This document shows positions 21,849 to 31,419 of a stretch of DNA of 37,196 nucleotides, in pieces. This DNA is from Candidatus Aenigmatarchaeota archaeon (GTDB lineage: Archaea; Aenigmatarchaeota; Aenigmatarchaeia; CG10238-14; SpSt-28), in assembly GCA_021161995.1 (NCBI GenBank), contig JAGGZO010000073.1:1-37196 (forward strand), given 5' to 3'. The position numbers and the translations under genes were made by a program. The notes under the pieces were generated by a model, which searched no databases, was not told the DNA's origin, and saw only the letters and a program-made list of their open reading frames with translations. Positions within the stretch are counted from its first letter, which is position 1. Each line of letters starts with the position of its first letter.

Positions 21849-22412
21849 GTGTCAGATCCATTCACAATAATGGTTCAAAGATTAGACGAACTTGGATTTT
21901 TTACCTTTCTTTTACCGTTCATTCTTTCAACTACTATAATCTATGCGTTACTAAGAAAATCGAAGATTTTTGGTGATCCAAAAGAGAATGTTACTGTTAA
22001 TGCAACTATTGCTATAACAATTTCTATGATGGTGCTAGCTGCACCTATACTAGCCGGTATTGATGTTAAGCAATCGTTAGCAAAGTTTTCAGTTTACTCA
22101 TTAATAATGTTTGTAATAATAATGTCTTCGTTGTTTGCGCTTGCTTTCATTGCACCAGAAGGTGATATCAGTAAACTTCTCAGCTCCGAAATAGGTGGTG
22201 GGAATAAAAAAGTAAAATTATTGAGTATAGTTGCTCTCTTGATTGGTATTTTTGTTATAGCTGTTTTATTTTCTAGCGGTATAATGTCTGTTTTATTTGG
22301 CGATAATCTTGGTAAAGGTTTATCCGGTTTGGATGAAACTATAAAGTCTGTGATAACTTTCATTGTTATAATTGGTTTTATTATCGGAGTTATTGTTTTT
22401 GTTAGTAAATAA
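21849..22412 (+). CDS. Polytopic membrane protein, filament-cluster paralogue 5
   Basis: Unrecognised; 187 residues, GTG start at 21849 directly after the previous stop. Residues 1-100 copy the previous protein: VQRLDELGFFTFLLPFILST, IIYALLRKSKIFGD, NATIAITISMMVLAAPI, LAGIDVKQSLAKF. Two further helices follow a basic loop (GGNKKVK). The stop lies three bases before the convergent diphthine synthase stop. Confidence 0.65.
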   Translation: MSDPFTIMVQRLDELGFFTFLLPFILSTTIIYALLRKSKIFGDPKENVTVNATIAITISMMVLAAPILAGIDVKQSLAKFSVYSLIMFVIIMSSLFALAFIAPEGDISKLLSSEIGGGNKKVKLLSIVALLIGIFVIAVLFSSGIMSVLFGDNLGKGLSGLDETIKSVITFIVIIGFIIGVIVFVSK

Positions 22413-22415
22413 AAT

Positions 22416-23123
22416 TCATAGTATGATTACTGATGGTAGTTCAAAATCTTCTTTGAGAGCATTTTCTATACTACCTTTGAAAATCTCAGACGAGCCCCCA
22501 ACATCAGAAAAAACGATTATCTGATCTAGCCTAGATACAACTTTTTCATTGAATTTTTCTTCCAAATTCAATAAAATTTTTAAGGCGTCACTCACAGAGA
22601 GGAATTCATCATTTTCTATATCGATGTCTAATAGACAAAGAGTTTTTAATTTCCTTTTTCTGTTTTCTTTTATTGCTTCGTAAACAGATTTAGGCAATTT
22701 TCCCATTGTTCTTTTTGGTAATGGTATTGTTATTGTTTGTCCGAGCTGTGTAATTCTTATACCAGTTTCACATATTGCTGAAAATATCGATGATGCATGA
22801 ATGACTTTTGTTTCAATCCCAATCCCCTTTGCTTCTTCCAATATTGCGTAATGTGATGTTGCAACCAGTGGGTCTCCAGGAACTAATATAGCAACATTGA
22901 TAATTTTTGCTTCTTCTAATATTTTTTGGATTTCATTTTCCAAATCTTTTCTTTTAACTTTTATTATTTCTTTACCGGTTAGTTCTTCTAGTTTTTTAAT
23001 ATCACCTTTCCATAAGTTCGTGTACACTTCCGCATAAACTTTGCCCGATTTTTTTATTTGTTCTAATCCTTTTAGAGAGATATCCATTTCGTCATGTAAA
23101 CCTAAGCCAACAAGGACTAACAT
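22416..23123 (-). CDS. dphB: Diphthine synthase
   Basis: SAM-dependent methylation of the diphthamide precursor on elongation factor 2. 235 residues beginning MLVLVGLGLHDEMDISLKGL, the family's characteristic start, with ILVPGDPLVATSH (SAM and substrate pocket), IHASSIFSAICETGI and YKFGQT-like QLGQTITIPLP. Its ATG follows the PPP phosphatase stop by 15 bases, so the two are probably co-transcribed. Confidence 0.95.
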   Translation of the reverse strand: MLVLVGLGLHDEMDISLKGLEQIKKSGKVYAEVYTNLWKGDIKKLEELTGKEIIKVKRKDLENEIQKILEEAKIINVAILVPGDPLVATSHYAILEEAKGIGIETKVIHASSIFSAICETGIRITQLGQTITIPLPKRTMGKLPKSVYEAIKENRKRKLKTLCLLDIDIENDEFLSVSDALKILLNLEEKFNEKVVSRLDQIIVFSDVGGSSEIFKGSIENALKEDFELPSVIIL

Positions 23124-23138
23124 AAACTTATATTGAGA

Positions 23139-23984
23139 CTAAAGCATTATTCTTTTTTCTTTGCCGTTTTCTATTATCAGAAAGCCAGCTTTTTTATTGT
23201 TATATACTTTTGTTGAGAACACAGTTAAAATTCTTCCCTCATGATTCTCTTTGAAACCATCGCAAACTTCATGTCCTCTGACAATTTTTTCAAAACCAGT
23301 AATCTCGATGAACTTTTTTGTTATATCAGGTCCAAATGTATAACCTAAGTTTCTGTACACATTTTCCTTGTAGCCGTTCTCTTCCATTGGATCATTCCAT
23401 AAAAATTGGAGAATGATTTCATCATCCGGTTTTATTATTTGTTCTTTACTTTCTATGTTGATTGGTAAACCACCATGAACAAAAAATATTTTGTTGTATG
23501 AAGTTGAATATGGCAGCAAATCCCATAGCTTTCTGAATTTTTCATATAGTTCTTGTGCTTTGTGGTATCCGAATGATTTTAGTAGCGATCTTGGAAAATC
23601 GTGTGGTATGGTTTCATAACCGTTAAAAATTTCATGATTACCTCTGAGCAGAATTGTTCTGCCTTTTAGCAGTATTTTCAATGTTAGTATTGTGAAGTAT
23701 GTTTCTACTTGGTATAGTCCTCTGTCTCCATAGTCCCCTAAGAATAAAATAGTCGAATTTTTATTTGAAATGAAATCAGATTTTTCAATAATCGTTAGCA
23801 AACTATCTAAGTCTCCGTGTAAATCACCTACGACTATCAATTTTTCTGCTTTCTTTATTTTCACGTGAGGGAAAAATTCTTTTTCTAATATTTCTATGGA
23901 TTTCTCGACAGCTTCATCCATTTCATGGTAAAGGATTTTTCCTACCTTTTCCCTAAAAATCTCTAGATTTGGCTTCATATACAT
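23139..23984 (-). CDS. PPP-family serine/threonine protein phosphatase
   Basis: 281 residues from ATG 23984. The complete PP1/PP2A metal site is present: VVGDLHGD (GDxHG), FLGDYGDRG (GDxxDRG), LLRGNHE (GNHE), FVHGGL and IVRGHE. It is thus a likely active dinuclear-metal phosphatase for phosphoserine/threonine. GGTGAA six bases before 23984 sets the start; the frame stays open far upstream but that sequence is antisense to ppsA and has no family match. It is first in a two-gene unit with dphB and diverges from ppsA. Confidence 0.9.
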   Translation of the reverse strand: MYMKPNLEIFREKVGKILYHEMDEAVEKSIEILEKEFFPHVKIKKAEKLIVVGDLHGDLDSLLTIIEKSDFISNKNSTILFLGDYGDRGLYQVETYFTILTLKILLKGRTILLRGNHEIFNGYETIPHDFPRSLLKSFGYHKAQELYEKFRKLWDLLPYSTSYNKIFFVHGGLPINIESKEQIIKPDDEIILQFLWNDPMEENGYKENVYRNLGYTFGPDITKKFIEITGFEKIVRGHEVCDGFKENHEGRILTVFSTKVYNNKKAGFLIIENGKEKRIML

Positions 23985-24072
23985 AATATTCACCTTTGAA
24001 TAATAAAAATGTAAAACAATATAGTTATAAAATAACGAAAAGCATTGAAGTTTAAAAGATACGTATAGTATT

Positions 24073-27000
24073 ATGAAATTCGTAAAATTCCTTGAAGAGC
24101 TCGGTAAAGATGATGTCAACATAGTAGGAGGAAAAGGGGCAAACCTTGGAGAAATGTATAATGCCGGCCTACCGATTCCAGAAGCTTTTGTCGTTACAGC
24201 GATTGCATATAAACATTTCATAGAGAAGACTGGATTAAAAAAGAAAATAATGAACATTCTGAAAAAGACAAATGTCGATGATGTTGAACAATTGGAGAAA
24301 AACACAAAGAGAATAAGGGAGTTGATACTCAAAACAAAAATGCCAAAAGAAATAGAGAATGAAATAATAAAATCATACGAAAAACTATCAAAAAGATTGG
24401 GTAAAAAAGAGGAGTGGGTTGCTGCTCGTAGCTCTGCTACAGCAGAAGATATTCCTGGAGCTAGCTTTGCTGGCCAACAAGCTACGTTTTTGAATGTGAG
24501 GGGTGCTAAGAATGTTCTTGATGCCGTGAAGAAATGTTGGGCATCGTTGTTTACTGCTAGGGCAACATTCTACAGAGAGAAAAAGGGTTTTGAACATTCT
24601 AAAGTTTACATTGCTGTTGTTGTGCAAAAACAGCTTGGCGTGCTTAGCGAAGAGGAATATTATAACGGAGAATACGCTGCAGGTGTTGGTTTTACGATTC
24701 ATCCATCAACTGGAGACAAAACAAAAATAGTTATAGAAGGACACTGGGGTCAGGGTGAAAGCGTTGTTAGTGGTGCTGTTACTCCAGATACGTTCGTTAT
24801 AGATAAAAAAACAGGTAAGATAATCGAGAAGCATATTGTAGAAAAGAAGGTAATGAGAATAACAGATGCTAAAGGCGGTTTAAGGATAGTTAACGTCCCA
24901 AGCAAACTAAGAAAGAAACCTTCCTTAGCCGAAAAACAACTTAGAGAATTATGGAAAATAGCTTTGAAGTTAGAGAAACATTATAAATTCCCGCAAGATT
25001 TTGAGTGGGCAGTTGAAAAAGGAAAAGTATACTTGGTTCAATCAAGACCGGTAACAGTTTTCTATGAAAAGAAAGCTGAACAAATCAAACTAAGACTCAA
25101 ACCAATACTAAAGGGTTTGGGCGCTTCTCCGGGTGTTGGATATGGTAAAGTAAAAATAATAAAGAAACTAGAAGAAATCTCAAAGATAGTCAAAGGAGAC
25201 GTTCTAGTAACCAAAATGACGAACCCTGACATGGTTCCAGCCATGAAAAAAGCGTCTGCTATAATAACAGATGAAGGTGGAATGACATGTGTTTCTGGTA
25301 ATACGCTGATACTAACTGATAAAGGTTTCATGAAAGCTAAAGATGCTTACGAAAGATTGAGAGAGGGGGAAAACTTATTCATTTTGAGTTTTGATGTCGA
25401 GAAAGGAGAACCAGTTTGGAGAAGAATAATCGCAGCGGGCAGAAGAAGAGCTAATACAGTTAAGATATTCATCAAGAATGGAATTACACATGGTTTTCTT
25501 GATTTAACACCTGATCACAAGATATATGTTTTAGAAAACGATGAAATGAAAAAGCTCGAGTTAGAAAAAGCTATAGATTTAGCTAAAAAACTAATAATGG
25601 TAACTCATGTGCCAGAAAAGATAGTTTCTTTGAGAAGCCCAAAGATCGCATACTTAGTCGGTTTAATACTCGGTCATTCGTTGTTGAATGCTGTTAAACT
25701 AAGAATAAACAGCGATGGTACGGTTATACAAGCAGCTGAAGATTTTGTGAAAGAGGTAATAGGAATGACAACAGGAGATGTTATGGGAAGTGATGATGCA
25801 ACAAGGTTGATAGGTAGAATATTCGAATCAATCGAAGGTTTTGTGTTATCGCTAGATATAGATTCTACACAAAGATTCCTAGAAGGTTTCTTCGATTCTT
25901 ATCATTCTAGAACAAAGGTTAACATCAGTGGACTAAATAAGAAGATAGTAAATGCTTTGATATTAGCGTCTCTAAAAATAGGATTTGCTCCGTTTGTTGG
26001 AGAGAACTATTTCAGATTTCCATTAGATCTTGGCAAGCTGATAAAATCTGGCAAGAAAAGAAACGAAAACATAATAAAACAAAAGAATTTCATTTATGTC
26101 ACAGAAAATGGAGAAGAGTATGTTTATAACTTTGAAGTTGCTGAAACAGAAGAGATACAAAAGAATTTCATAGTTTTCTCGACAAACTACGTTCCAGTTC
26201 TGGTTTCAAATTCTCATGCAGCTATAGTGAGTAGGGAACTTAGTATTCCTGCTGTTGTTGGAACTGGTAATGCTACTAAAGTTCTCTCAGAAAATCAAAT
26301 AGTTACGGTTGATGGTTACAATGGTACTGTTTATCTTGGTAGGGTTAAAGAGTTAATCGAAAAAGAAAAGAACAAAACAAAACTTGAGATTAAACAAATA
26401 AGGAAACTAAAAACGAAAACTAAGATCTTGATGAATCTTGGTGTACCGGAAAAAATAAAGGATTATAAAGATCTGCCTTTTGATGGTATTGGTTTGATGA
26501 GAGTTGAGTTTATCATCGGTAGTTATGTGAAGTACCACCCACTATATTTGCTTGAAAATGGTAAAGGTAGTGAATACATAAGAAAGCTTGCTGATGGAAT
26601 AAAGAAAGTAGCAAAGGCAATATACCCAAGGTTTGTGATAGTCAGGTTTAGTGATTTCAAGACGAATGAATACAGAGAGTTAAAAGGAGGAGAAAAATTC
26701 GAGCCAAAAGAAAACAATCCTATGATAGGTTGGAGAGGTGTTTCAAGGTATATTTCTCCTGAATTCGAGAAAGCATTTAGATTGGAGGTTAGAGCAATAA
26801 AGAGAGTTAGAGAAAGATACAAACTAGATAATGTTTGGGTTATGCTACCATTTGTCAGAACAACATGGGAAGTGGAGAAGGCACTAAAAATAGTAGAGGA
26901 AGAAGGTTTGAAAAGAGGTAAAAGGTTCAAAGTCTATGCGATGGCAGAAGTTCCAAGTATAGTATTCTTAGCCGATCAATTTGCTAAACTAGTTGACGGA

Positions 27001-27309
27001 TTTTCCATCGGCTCTAATGATTTGACACAATTGGTTTTAGGTGTAGACAGAGACTCAGAAATACTAGGTAAAATGGGATATTTCGATGAAAGAAATCCAG
27101 CTGTCTTGAGAGCAATAGAGCATCTGATAAAAACAGCACATAAATATGGTAAACCAGTTTCAATATGTGGACAAGCGCCAAGTGTATATCCAGAGATAAC
27201 AGAGTTTTTGGTGAAGAAAGGTATTGATAGCATTTCAGTAAATCCAGATGCAGTACTGAGAACTAGAAAGCTTGTGTATGAACTAGAGAAGAAACTGAAA
27301 AGAAAATGA
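24073..27309 (+). CDS. ppsA: Phosphoenolpyruvate synthase precursor interrupted by an intein
   Basis: Converts pyruvate and ATP to PEP, AMP and Pi, the gluconeogenic entry. The 1078-residue precursor loses residues 406-713 (intein) to give a 770-residue enzyme of normal size. N-terminal ATP-grasp domain: VGGKGANLGEM, AARSSATAEDIPGASFAGQQ, DFEWAVEKGKVYLVQSRP. The phosphohistidine domain reads DEGGMT-(intein)-SHAAIVSRE, the catalytic His being residue 715 of the precursor (407 after splicing). The C-terminal PEP-binding barrel has IGWRGVSRY, GSNDLTQLVLGVDRD and SICGQAPS with the catalytic Cys. Until the intein is removed the active-site loop is split, so activity depends on splicing. The start ATG 24073 fits the family. 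Confidence 0.96.
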   Translation: MKFVKFLEELGKDDVNIVGGKGANLGEMYNAGLPIPEAFVVTAIAYKHFIEKTGLKKKIMNILKKTNVDDVEQLEKNTKRIRELILKTKMPKEIENEIIKSYEKLSKRLGKKEEWVAARSSATAEDIPGASFAGQQATFLNVRGAKNVLDAVKKCWASLFTARATFYREKKGFEHSKVYIAVVVQKQLGVLSEEEYYNGEYAAGVGFTIHPSTGDKTKIVIEGHWGQGESVVSGAVTPDTFVIDKKTGKIIEKHIVEKKVMRITDAKGGLRIVNVPSKLRKKPSLAEKQLRELWKIALKLEKHYKFPQDFEWAVEKGKVYLVQSRPVTVFYEKKAEQIKLRLKPILKGLGASPGVGYGKVKIIKKLEEISKIVKGDVLVTKMTNPDMVPAMKKASAIITDEGGMTCVSGNTLILTDKGFMKAKDAYERLREGENLFILSFDVEKGEPVWRRIIAAGRRRANTVKIFIKNGITHGFLDLTPDHKIYVLENDEMKKLELEKAIDLAKKLIMVTHVPEKIVSLRSPKIAYLVGLILGHSLLNAVKLRINSDGTVIQAAEDFVKEVIGMTTGDVMGSDDATRLIGRIFESIEGFVLSLDIDSTQRFLEGFFDSYHSRTKVNISGLNKKIVNALILASLKIGFAPFVGENYFRFPLDLGKLIKSGKKRNENIIKQKNFIYVTENGEEYVYNFEVAETEEIQKNFIVFSTNYVPVLVSNSHAAIVSRELSIPAVVGTGNATKVLSENQIVTVDGYNGTVYLGRVKELIEKEKNKTKLEIKQIRKLKTKTKILMNLGVPEKIKDYKDLPFDGIGLMRVEFIIGSYVKYHPLYLLENGKGSEYIRKLADGIKKVAKAIYPRFVIVRFSDFKTNEYRELKGGEKFEPKENNPMIGWRGVSRYISPEFEKAFRLEVRAIKRVRERYKLDNVWVMLPFVRTTWEVEKALKIVEEEGLKRGKRFKVYAMAEVPSIVFLADQFAKLVDGFSIGSNDLTQLVLGVDRDSEILGKMGYFDERNPAVLRAIEHLIKTAHKYGKPVSICGQAPSVYPEITEFLVKKGIDSISVNPDAVLRTRKLVYELEKKLKRK
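25288..26211 (+). mobile_element. Intein in PEP synthase (308 residues), endonuclease domain degenerate
   Basis: It begins CVSGNTLILTDKGFM (Cys1, block A) and ends VPVLVSN with Ser as the +1 extein residue. Block B is LDLTPDHKIYV (Thr-x-x-His). Block F is VYNFEVAETEEIQKNFIV. The penultimate residue is Ser, not the usual His. The middle has two decayed LAGLIDADG motifs: LVGLILGHS where the acidic GDG would be, and FLEGFFDSYHS where DADG would be. Both catalytic acids are lost, so it is probably splicing-competent but no longer homing. Insertion is one residue before the catalytic His, a highly conserved site. Confidence 0.93.
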
Positions 27310-27314
27310 TTTTA

Positions 27315-28640
27315 CTAGCTTTTTATTTTTGTTTTCTTTTTTCTTGAGACCCTTCGTTTTACTTTTTTCTGCGTGGCTTTTTCTATTTTTTGTAATTGTT
27401 TTATCGATGCTAGTTTTGTGAATAGTATTGAGTTGAATTGAGAAAGGGCATTCATGTAACTAGCAAATGCTTGGTGTGGTGTACCAAAATTACTAAAGTA
27501 TTTGTGAACGTCACCATCAGCCCAGTATTTTGTACACATATAATAGAAGTGATCACTCTGTGTTAGAAGTCTGTATATTTCCCATAATTTTTCATCGTTT
27601 AGAATGGAAACAATCTCTCTTATTCTTTTTATTTCCTCGAATGCTGTTAGCTGCATCTCATTACCTAACCATGCTGAAACATCTCTTTCAATATCTGCCC
27701 ATGAAAGCGTAGAAAACTCAAATACATCTATTTCACCAACTGGTTCTAGTTTATCTATTACATCTTTAAAGTTAGCAAACTTAAGATGGTCATATTTCTG
27801 GATTTCGAATGGCAATGCTTTCAAAAACCAAAAGATACCAGTCTCTTCCCAGTGATGTTCGCCAAATGTTTCATAGTCTATGTAGATGTTTATGATTTGA
27901 CCTGGTGTAGCAGAAAGCCATGCTGCATATTTATCGGCTGTCAATGGCCATTCGTTCCACCATCTTGCAGAAAACCTGAAAGCTATGTCATCACTAAGCC
28001 TATAGTTTCTTAAAAACACCTTTATCCTTTTATCCATTGGTTTATCATCGCTAGATAATGGTATTCTTGTGTATACGTAGTTTGGAGACCTCCATGATAG
28101 AATCCTTTCAGCACCTTCTGTTACAATCCCTTTAAATCCCAACTCTTCTATCGTTTTCGCGATTATGTTGTTGTATATCATTTCAGTATTCATGAAAACC
28201 TTTGGTTTTACTCCAAAGAGCTCTTTCATCGTGAAATAATGTTTCAAGACCTGCTCTATAAACTCGTCTTTACTTTCATACAAACTTGCTAGGGAATGAT
28301 AATAAGTTTCACCAAGAATCTCTACGTTTTTATGCTGTGCTAGTTGCTTAAAACATTCTAGAACATCTTTGTTGTACATCTCTGCTTGTTCTAAAGCCAT
28401 TCCAGAAAAACTGAAATTTACTTTTAAAGGATTCTTATCGTGCTTTGTTTGATCTAGCAATTCAAGCAATATCTGAGATGTTTTAAGATAACATTTGTTA
28501 GCAACTTTGTTAAATATCCGTTTGTTTTCTTCATCATCGAAAAAATTCTCAAACATGAAACTCTCAGGGAGAATTCGTAAAGGTTTTTTTCTAATTCTAA
28601 TTGGTTGGTGAACCTCAAAAGATATAGTAATAAATGTCAT
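27315..28640 (-). CDS. GH57 family alpha-amylase/glucanotransferase
   Basis: 441 residues. GH57 regions in order: FEVHQP at the N-terminus; ILGETYYHSLAS; FMNTEMIYNN with presumed nucleophile Glu153; IDYETFGEHHWEETGIF with presumed acid/base Asp255; and STLSWADIERDVSAWLGNEMQ. It acts on alpha-1,4-glucan, probably intracellular because no signal peptide is present. The best-known relative by recollection is the methanogen MJ1611-type amylase, which is also clustered with glycogen genes. The C-terminus is a strongly basic tail (KKVKRRVSRKKK). Divergent from the debranching enzyme with only 29-38 bp between starts, implying shared control. Confidence 0.92.
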   Translation of the reverse strand: MTFITISFEVHQPIRIRKKPLRILPESFMFENFFDDEENKRIFNKVANKCYLKTSQILLELLDQTKHDKNPLKVNFSFSGMALEQAEMYNKDVLECFKQLAQHKNVEILGETYYHSLASLYESKDEFIEQVLKHYFTMKELFGVKPKVFMNTEMIYNNIIAKTIEELGFKGIVTEGAERILSWRSPNYVYTRIPLSSDDKPMDKRIKVFLRNYRLSDDIAFRFSARWWNEWPLTADKYAAWLSATPGQIINIYIDYETFGEHHWEETGIFWFLKALPFEIQKYDHLKFANFKDVIDKLEPVGEIDVFEFSTLSWADIERDVSAWLGNEMQLTAFEEIKRIREIVSILNDEKLWEIYRLLTQSDHFYYMCTKYWADGDVHKYFSNFGTPHQAFASYMNALSQFNSILFTKLASIKQLQKIEKATQKKVKRRVSRKKKTKIKS

Positions 28641-28678
28641 GATAATAATAAATGTTCATTCAGATTTAAATGTTATTT

Positions 28679-30610
28679 ATGAAGGTGACTCTTCAAAAAG
28701 ATTTTTCGGGAAAAAGCTATTTTTTACATTCTAAGGATTTAATGTTTCATCGGTATGCTGATTCTGGTTTTAAGACTAAATGGTGTGGTTTATGGAAGAA
28801 AAACAGAAAATTTGTAGAGTATTTCGCATTTAAAATAAACGATGAATGGCTTTCTACCGAAAACATTGTTCAATTAGATTATGACAGTTCTGTAGCTATT
28901 CATACATATGAAATGGACAATCTTACTATAAGAGAAAAGATATGGTTAGATAATAATAAACTTAAAATAGAACTTGAGATAAATAACAATTCGCTCGAAG
29001 ATGTAGATTTAATGATTTCAATGGAATTGGCACTGAATTTTAGGTCTAGAGAAGAAAATTGGCACGAGAGAAAATACCATGTTGTTAGAGAACGTGATAT
29101 GGTTATTTTTGAATCTAATGGTTTCTATCTTGGTTTAAAATCTTTTCCTGAAGGTGTTTTGGTCGGATATGAAAAATACAAAGATCATTTTCCTTCTGGA
29201 GAGAAGCAGAGATGTTTCATCCCAGGTATTTATGAAATAAAACGTCGCGTGTTTTCGAAGAAGAAAACGAATATTTACATTGAGCTAGTTCCTGGTATAA
29301 GTTCAGTTGAAATAAAGAAGTTGTTAAGTGGTAGCGCTGTTTCAGAACCAAAAATCTATTATCCTAGCGAAGAGTTTTTTGAATCAAACGATCAATTGCT
29401 AAATAACGTTTTCATGGTAGCAAAAAGAAATCTTTCAATGTTATACTATTCAAACAGCATGAATGGTTTAGTTGCTGGTTATCCATGGTTTCTTCAGATG
29501 TGGGCCAGAGACTCATTTTTATCTATGAATGGTATGCTACATGCTGGTATGTTTGAGGGAGCGAAAAATACTTTGATAGAATATTTAAACAGGATTAATG
29601 ACAAGGGTGAGTTACCACATCTAATAGAATTTGATGGCAGAGTTTTATATGATGGTATTGATACAGAACCTTTATTTCTGATAGCTTTAGAAGAATATGT
29701 TAAGTTTACATCTGATTTGAGATTTTTATTTAGTGTAAAGAATAAGCTAAACGAAATAGTAAACAGAATACTTTCAATCAGAGATGATGATGGGTTTATT
29801 GTCGACAAGAATAAATATACTTGGATGGATACACTCGATAGAACGGGTAAACCGATAGAGTTAGAATCTATGTTTATAAGATCACTTAAATCTATTGCAT
29901 TTATACTCAAGCAACTTGAAGACCCAATGTACCAAGACTATCTTGTTGAACATAAAAACATGGAATCTAAACTAATAAATTCTTTCATACTTAATAGGGT
30001 TGATAGAATAACGTTAGATGGTAAAAAAGAAACAACAAAGAGAGTTAATTTTATTTTTCCAGTTTATTACAATCAAGTTAGCTATATTGAACTAAAGGAT
30101 GTATTTGATGAACTTGAATTCAAATATGGATTAACAACAGTTTCAAGAGAGGAACCAATTTATTCTCATAACAAATATCATGAAGGAATGTCTTGGGTTT
30201 GGATAAACATGATGTATAGCGAAATATTATTTAGGAATTCCAGGTTTAACCATGCTTACAACATATTGGAGAATAATGCTATGTTAATGAATAAAAAATC
30301 GCTGATGAGTTTTCCTGAATGTATAGATCCAGAAACTAATGAAATATCTGGTGCATTAATGCAGGCTTGGAGTTCAGCGTTTGCGATAGAAACTTTAGAT
30401 AAAGGTATCTTAGGTCTAGATGTTGATATGATGAACAAAACAATTCATTTATCACCAATTTTGAGAGAAGGTATGTTTATTAGAAGGGTCAAAAAATTAC
30501 CAGGAGATCAATTAGAGATTGTTGTTGACAGGAATAAAAACAAATACAGGTTTTCAGTTAAAAGCAGAAACGGTGAAAAATACAAGGTAGTGTTCATGCC
30601 AAGATTCTAA
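28679..30610 (+). CDS. Glycogen debranching enzyme (amylo-alpha-1,6-glucosidase)
   Basis: About 643 residues; ATG 28679 preferred, another ATG three codons earlier at 28670. The N-terminal half is a beta-rich supersandwich domain. The C-terminal half is an (alpha/alpha)6 barrel with GYPWFLQMWARDSFLSMNG (the GDE signature W-x-RD), YTWMDTLDRTGKPIELES, EGMSWVWIN and GALMQAWSSAFAIE. It removes alpha-1,6-linked glucose at branch points left by the amylase. No separate 4-alpha-glucanotransferase domain is seen; the GH57 neighbour could supply that. The last four bases overlap the convergent PGI gene. Confidence 0.9.
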   Translation: MKVTLQKDFSGKSYFLHSKDLMFHRYADSGFKTKWCGLWKKNRKFVEYFAFKINDEWLSTENIVQLDYDSSVAIHTYEMDNLTIREKIWLDNNKLKIELEINNNSLEDVDLMISMELALNFRSREENWHERKYHVVRERDMVIFESNGFYLGLKSFPEGVLVGYEKYKDHFPSGEKQRCFIPGIYEIKRRVFSKKKTNIYIELVPGISSVEIKKLLSGSAVSEPKIYYPSEEFFESNDQLLNNVFMVAKRNLSMLYYSNSMNGLVAGYPWFLQMWARDSFLSMNGMLHAGMFEGAKNTLIEYLNRINDKGELPHLIEFDGRVLYDGIDTEPLFLIALEEYVKFTSDLRFLFSVKNKLNEIVNRILSIRDDDGFIVDKNKYTWMDTLDRTGKPIELESMFIRSLKSIAFILKQLEDPMYQDYLVEHKNMESKLINSFILNRVDRITLDGKKETTKRVNFIFPVYYNQVSYIELKDVFDELEFKYGLTTVSREEPIYSHNKYHEGMSWVWINMMYSEILFRNSRFNHAYNILENNAMLMNKKSLMSFPECIDPETNEISGALMQAWSSAFAIETLDKGILGLDVDMMNKTIHLSPILREGMFIRRVKKLPGDQLEIVVDRNKNKYRFSVKSRNGEKYKVVFMPRF

Positions 30611-31320
30611 ATTTCTAGATAGTATTTCCTGTTTTCATCTGGGTAGTTTAATATTTTTTCCATTTTAGCTAAGTCTGGTAACTCTGTTTGTTCAATTATG
30701 CCATATTCAACTAGATATGGTGTATTTTTTAATGACTTGTTTTTTACGTACGTTGTTTTTCTACCTTTTATTATTACATAATATGGGAAACCGTTTTTTT
30801 CAATTATCTTATAATTATGACCAGCATCCTCTGGTACAATACCAAGAAACAGACTTTCGTCAATTGCTATTGCTCTGTGTGCAAATTTTGGATGGATGAA
30901 TATCCATTCATCAGTTTTTGCATCTATTACGATAGTTTTGTTCGTGTAGATATCTGATAATAAAAATTTAACATGTCCTTTCAGAATGTAATAAAACTCA
31001 CCACGGTATTTTTCATGGATGTGTCCGAATGTTTGGAACGGTTGTTTATGTTTTGGAGATTTTATTATCCCGTTTTTTAACCATGTGACATCGAATTTTA
31101 ACAAAGAGTTTCTTACTTGCTTATTGTTTTGCTCTAGAAGATCTCTGACGCTATAAACCGTGTATATGACCTCATCAGATTTTTTGATCCTTTTAGTGTC
31201 TAATAGAGCTTTACCTTTTGCTAGCTGATTTAACTTTCTTTCCCAGTATGGTAATGGAGTTATTGGATTTATTTTTCCATGCTTCAGAAAAACTTTCTTT
31301 ACAGTTTCAACAATCTTCAT
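30607..31320 (-). CDS. pgi: Cupin-type glucose-6-phosphate isomerase
   Basis: The archaeal, metal-dependent PGI unrelated to the common PGI. 237 residues, longer than the usual 190 or so, with extra residues at the N- and C-termini. Metal ligands: His100, His102 and Glu108 in TFGHIHEKYRGEFYYILKG, and His148 in HPKFAHRAI. Further family residues: GIVPEDAGHNYKIIEKNGFPY. It links glucose 6-phosphate from glycogen breakdown to fructose 6-phosphate for the ADP-dependent kinase at the left of the window. Convergent with the debranching gene and divergent from glycogen synthase. Confidence 0.9.
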   Translation of the reverse strand: MKIVETVKKVFLKHGKINPITPLPYWERKLNQLAKGKALLDTKRIKKSDEVIYTVYSVRDLLEQNNKQVRNSLLKFDVTWLKNGIIKSPKHKQPFQTFGHIHEKYRGEFYYILKGHVKFLLSDIYTNKTIVIDAKTDEWIFIHPKFAHRAIAIDESLFLGIVPEDAGHNYKIIEKNGFPYYVIIKGRKTTYVKNKSLKNTPYLVEYGIIEQTELPDLAKMEKILNYPDENRKYYLEI

Positions 31321-31419
31321 AAAACTAAATTATTGTAGGTAACTATTATTTTAAGGTTATTGCTATTTTTGCATTTCAAACTTAATATTTCAGTTCAAAT
31401 AAATTATATAGGTGATTGT

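Noticed and set aside
23985..24332. N-terminal extension of the PPP phosphatase
   Set aside because: The extension is antisense to the start of ppsA and unlike the family; a GGTGAA motif marks ATG 23984.
31360..31419. Upstream TTG start for glycogen synthase
   Set aside because: The TTG at 31420 has GGTGAT in front and yields the conserved first strand of the GT-B fold.
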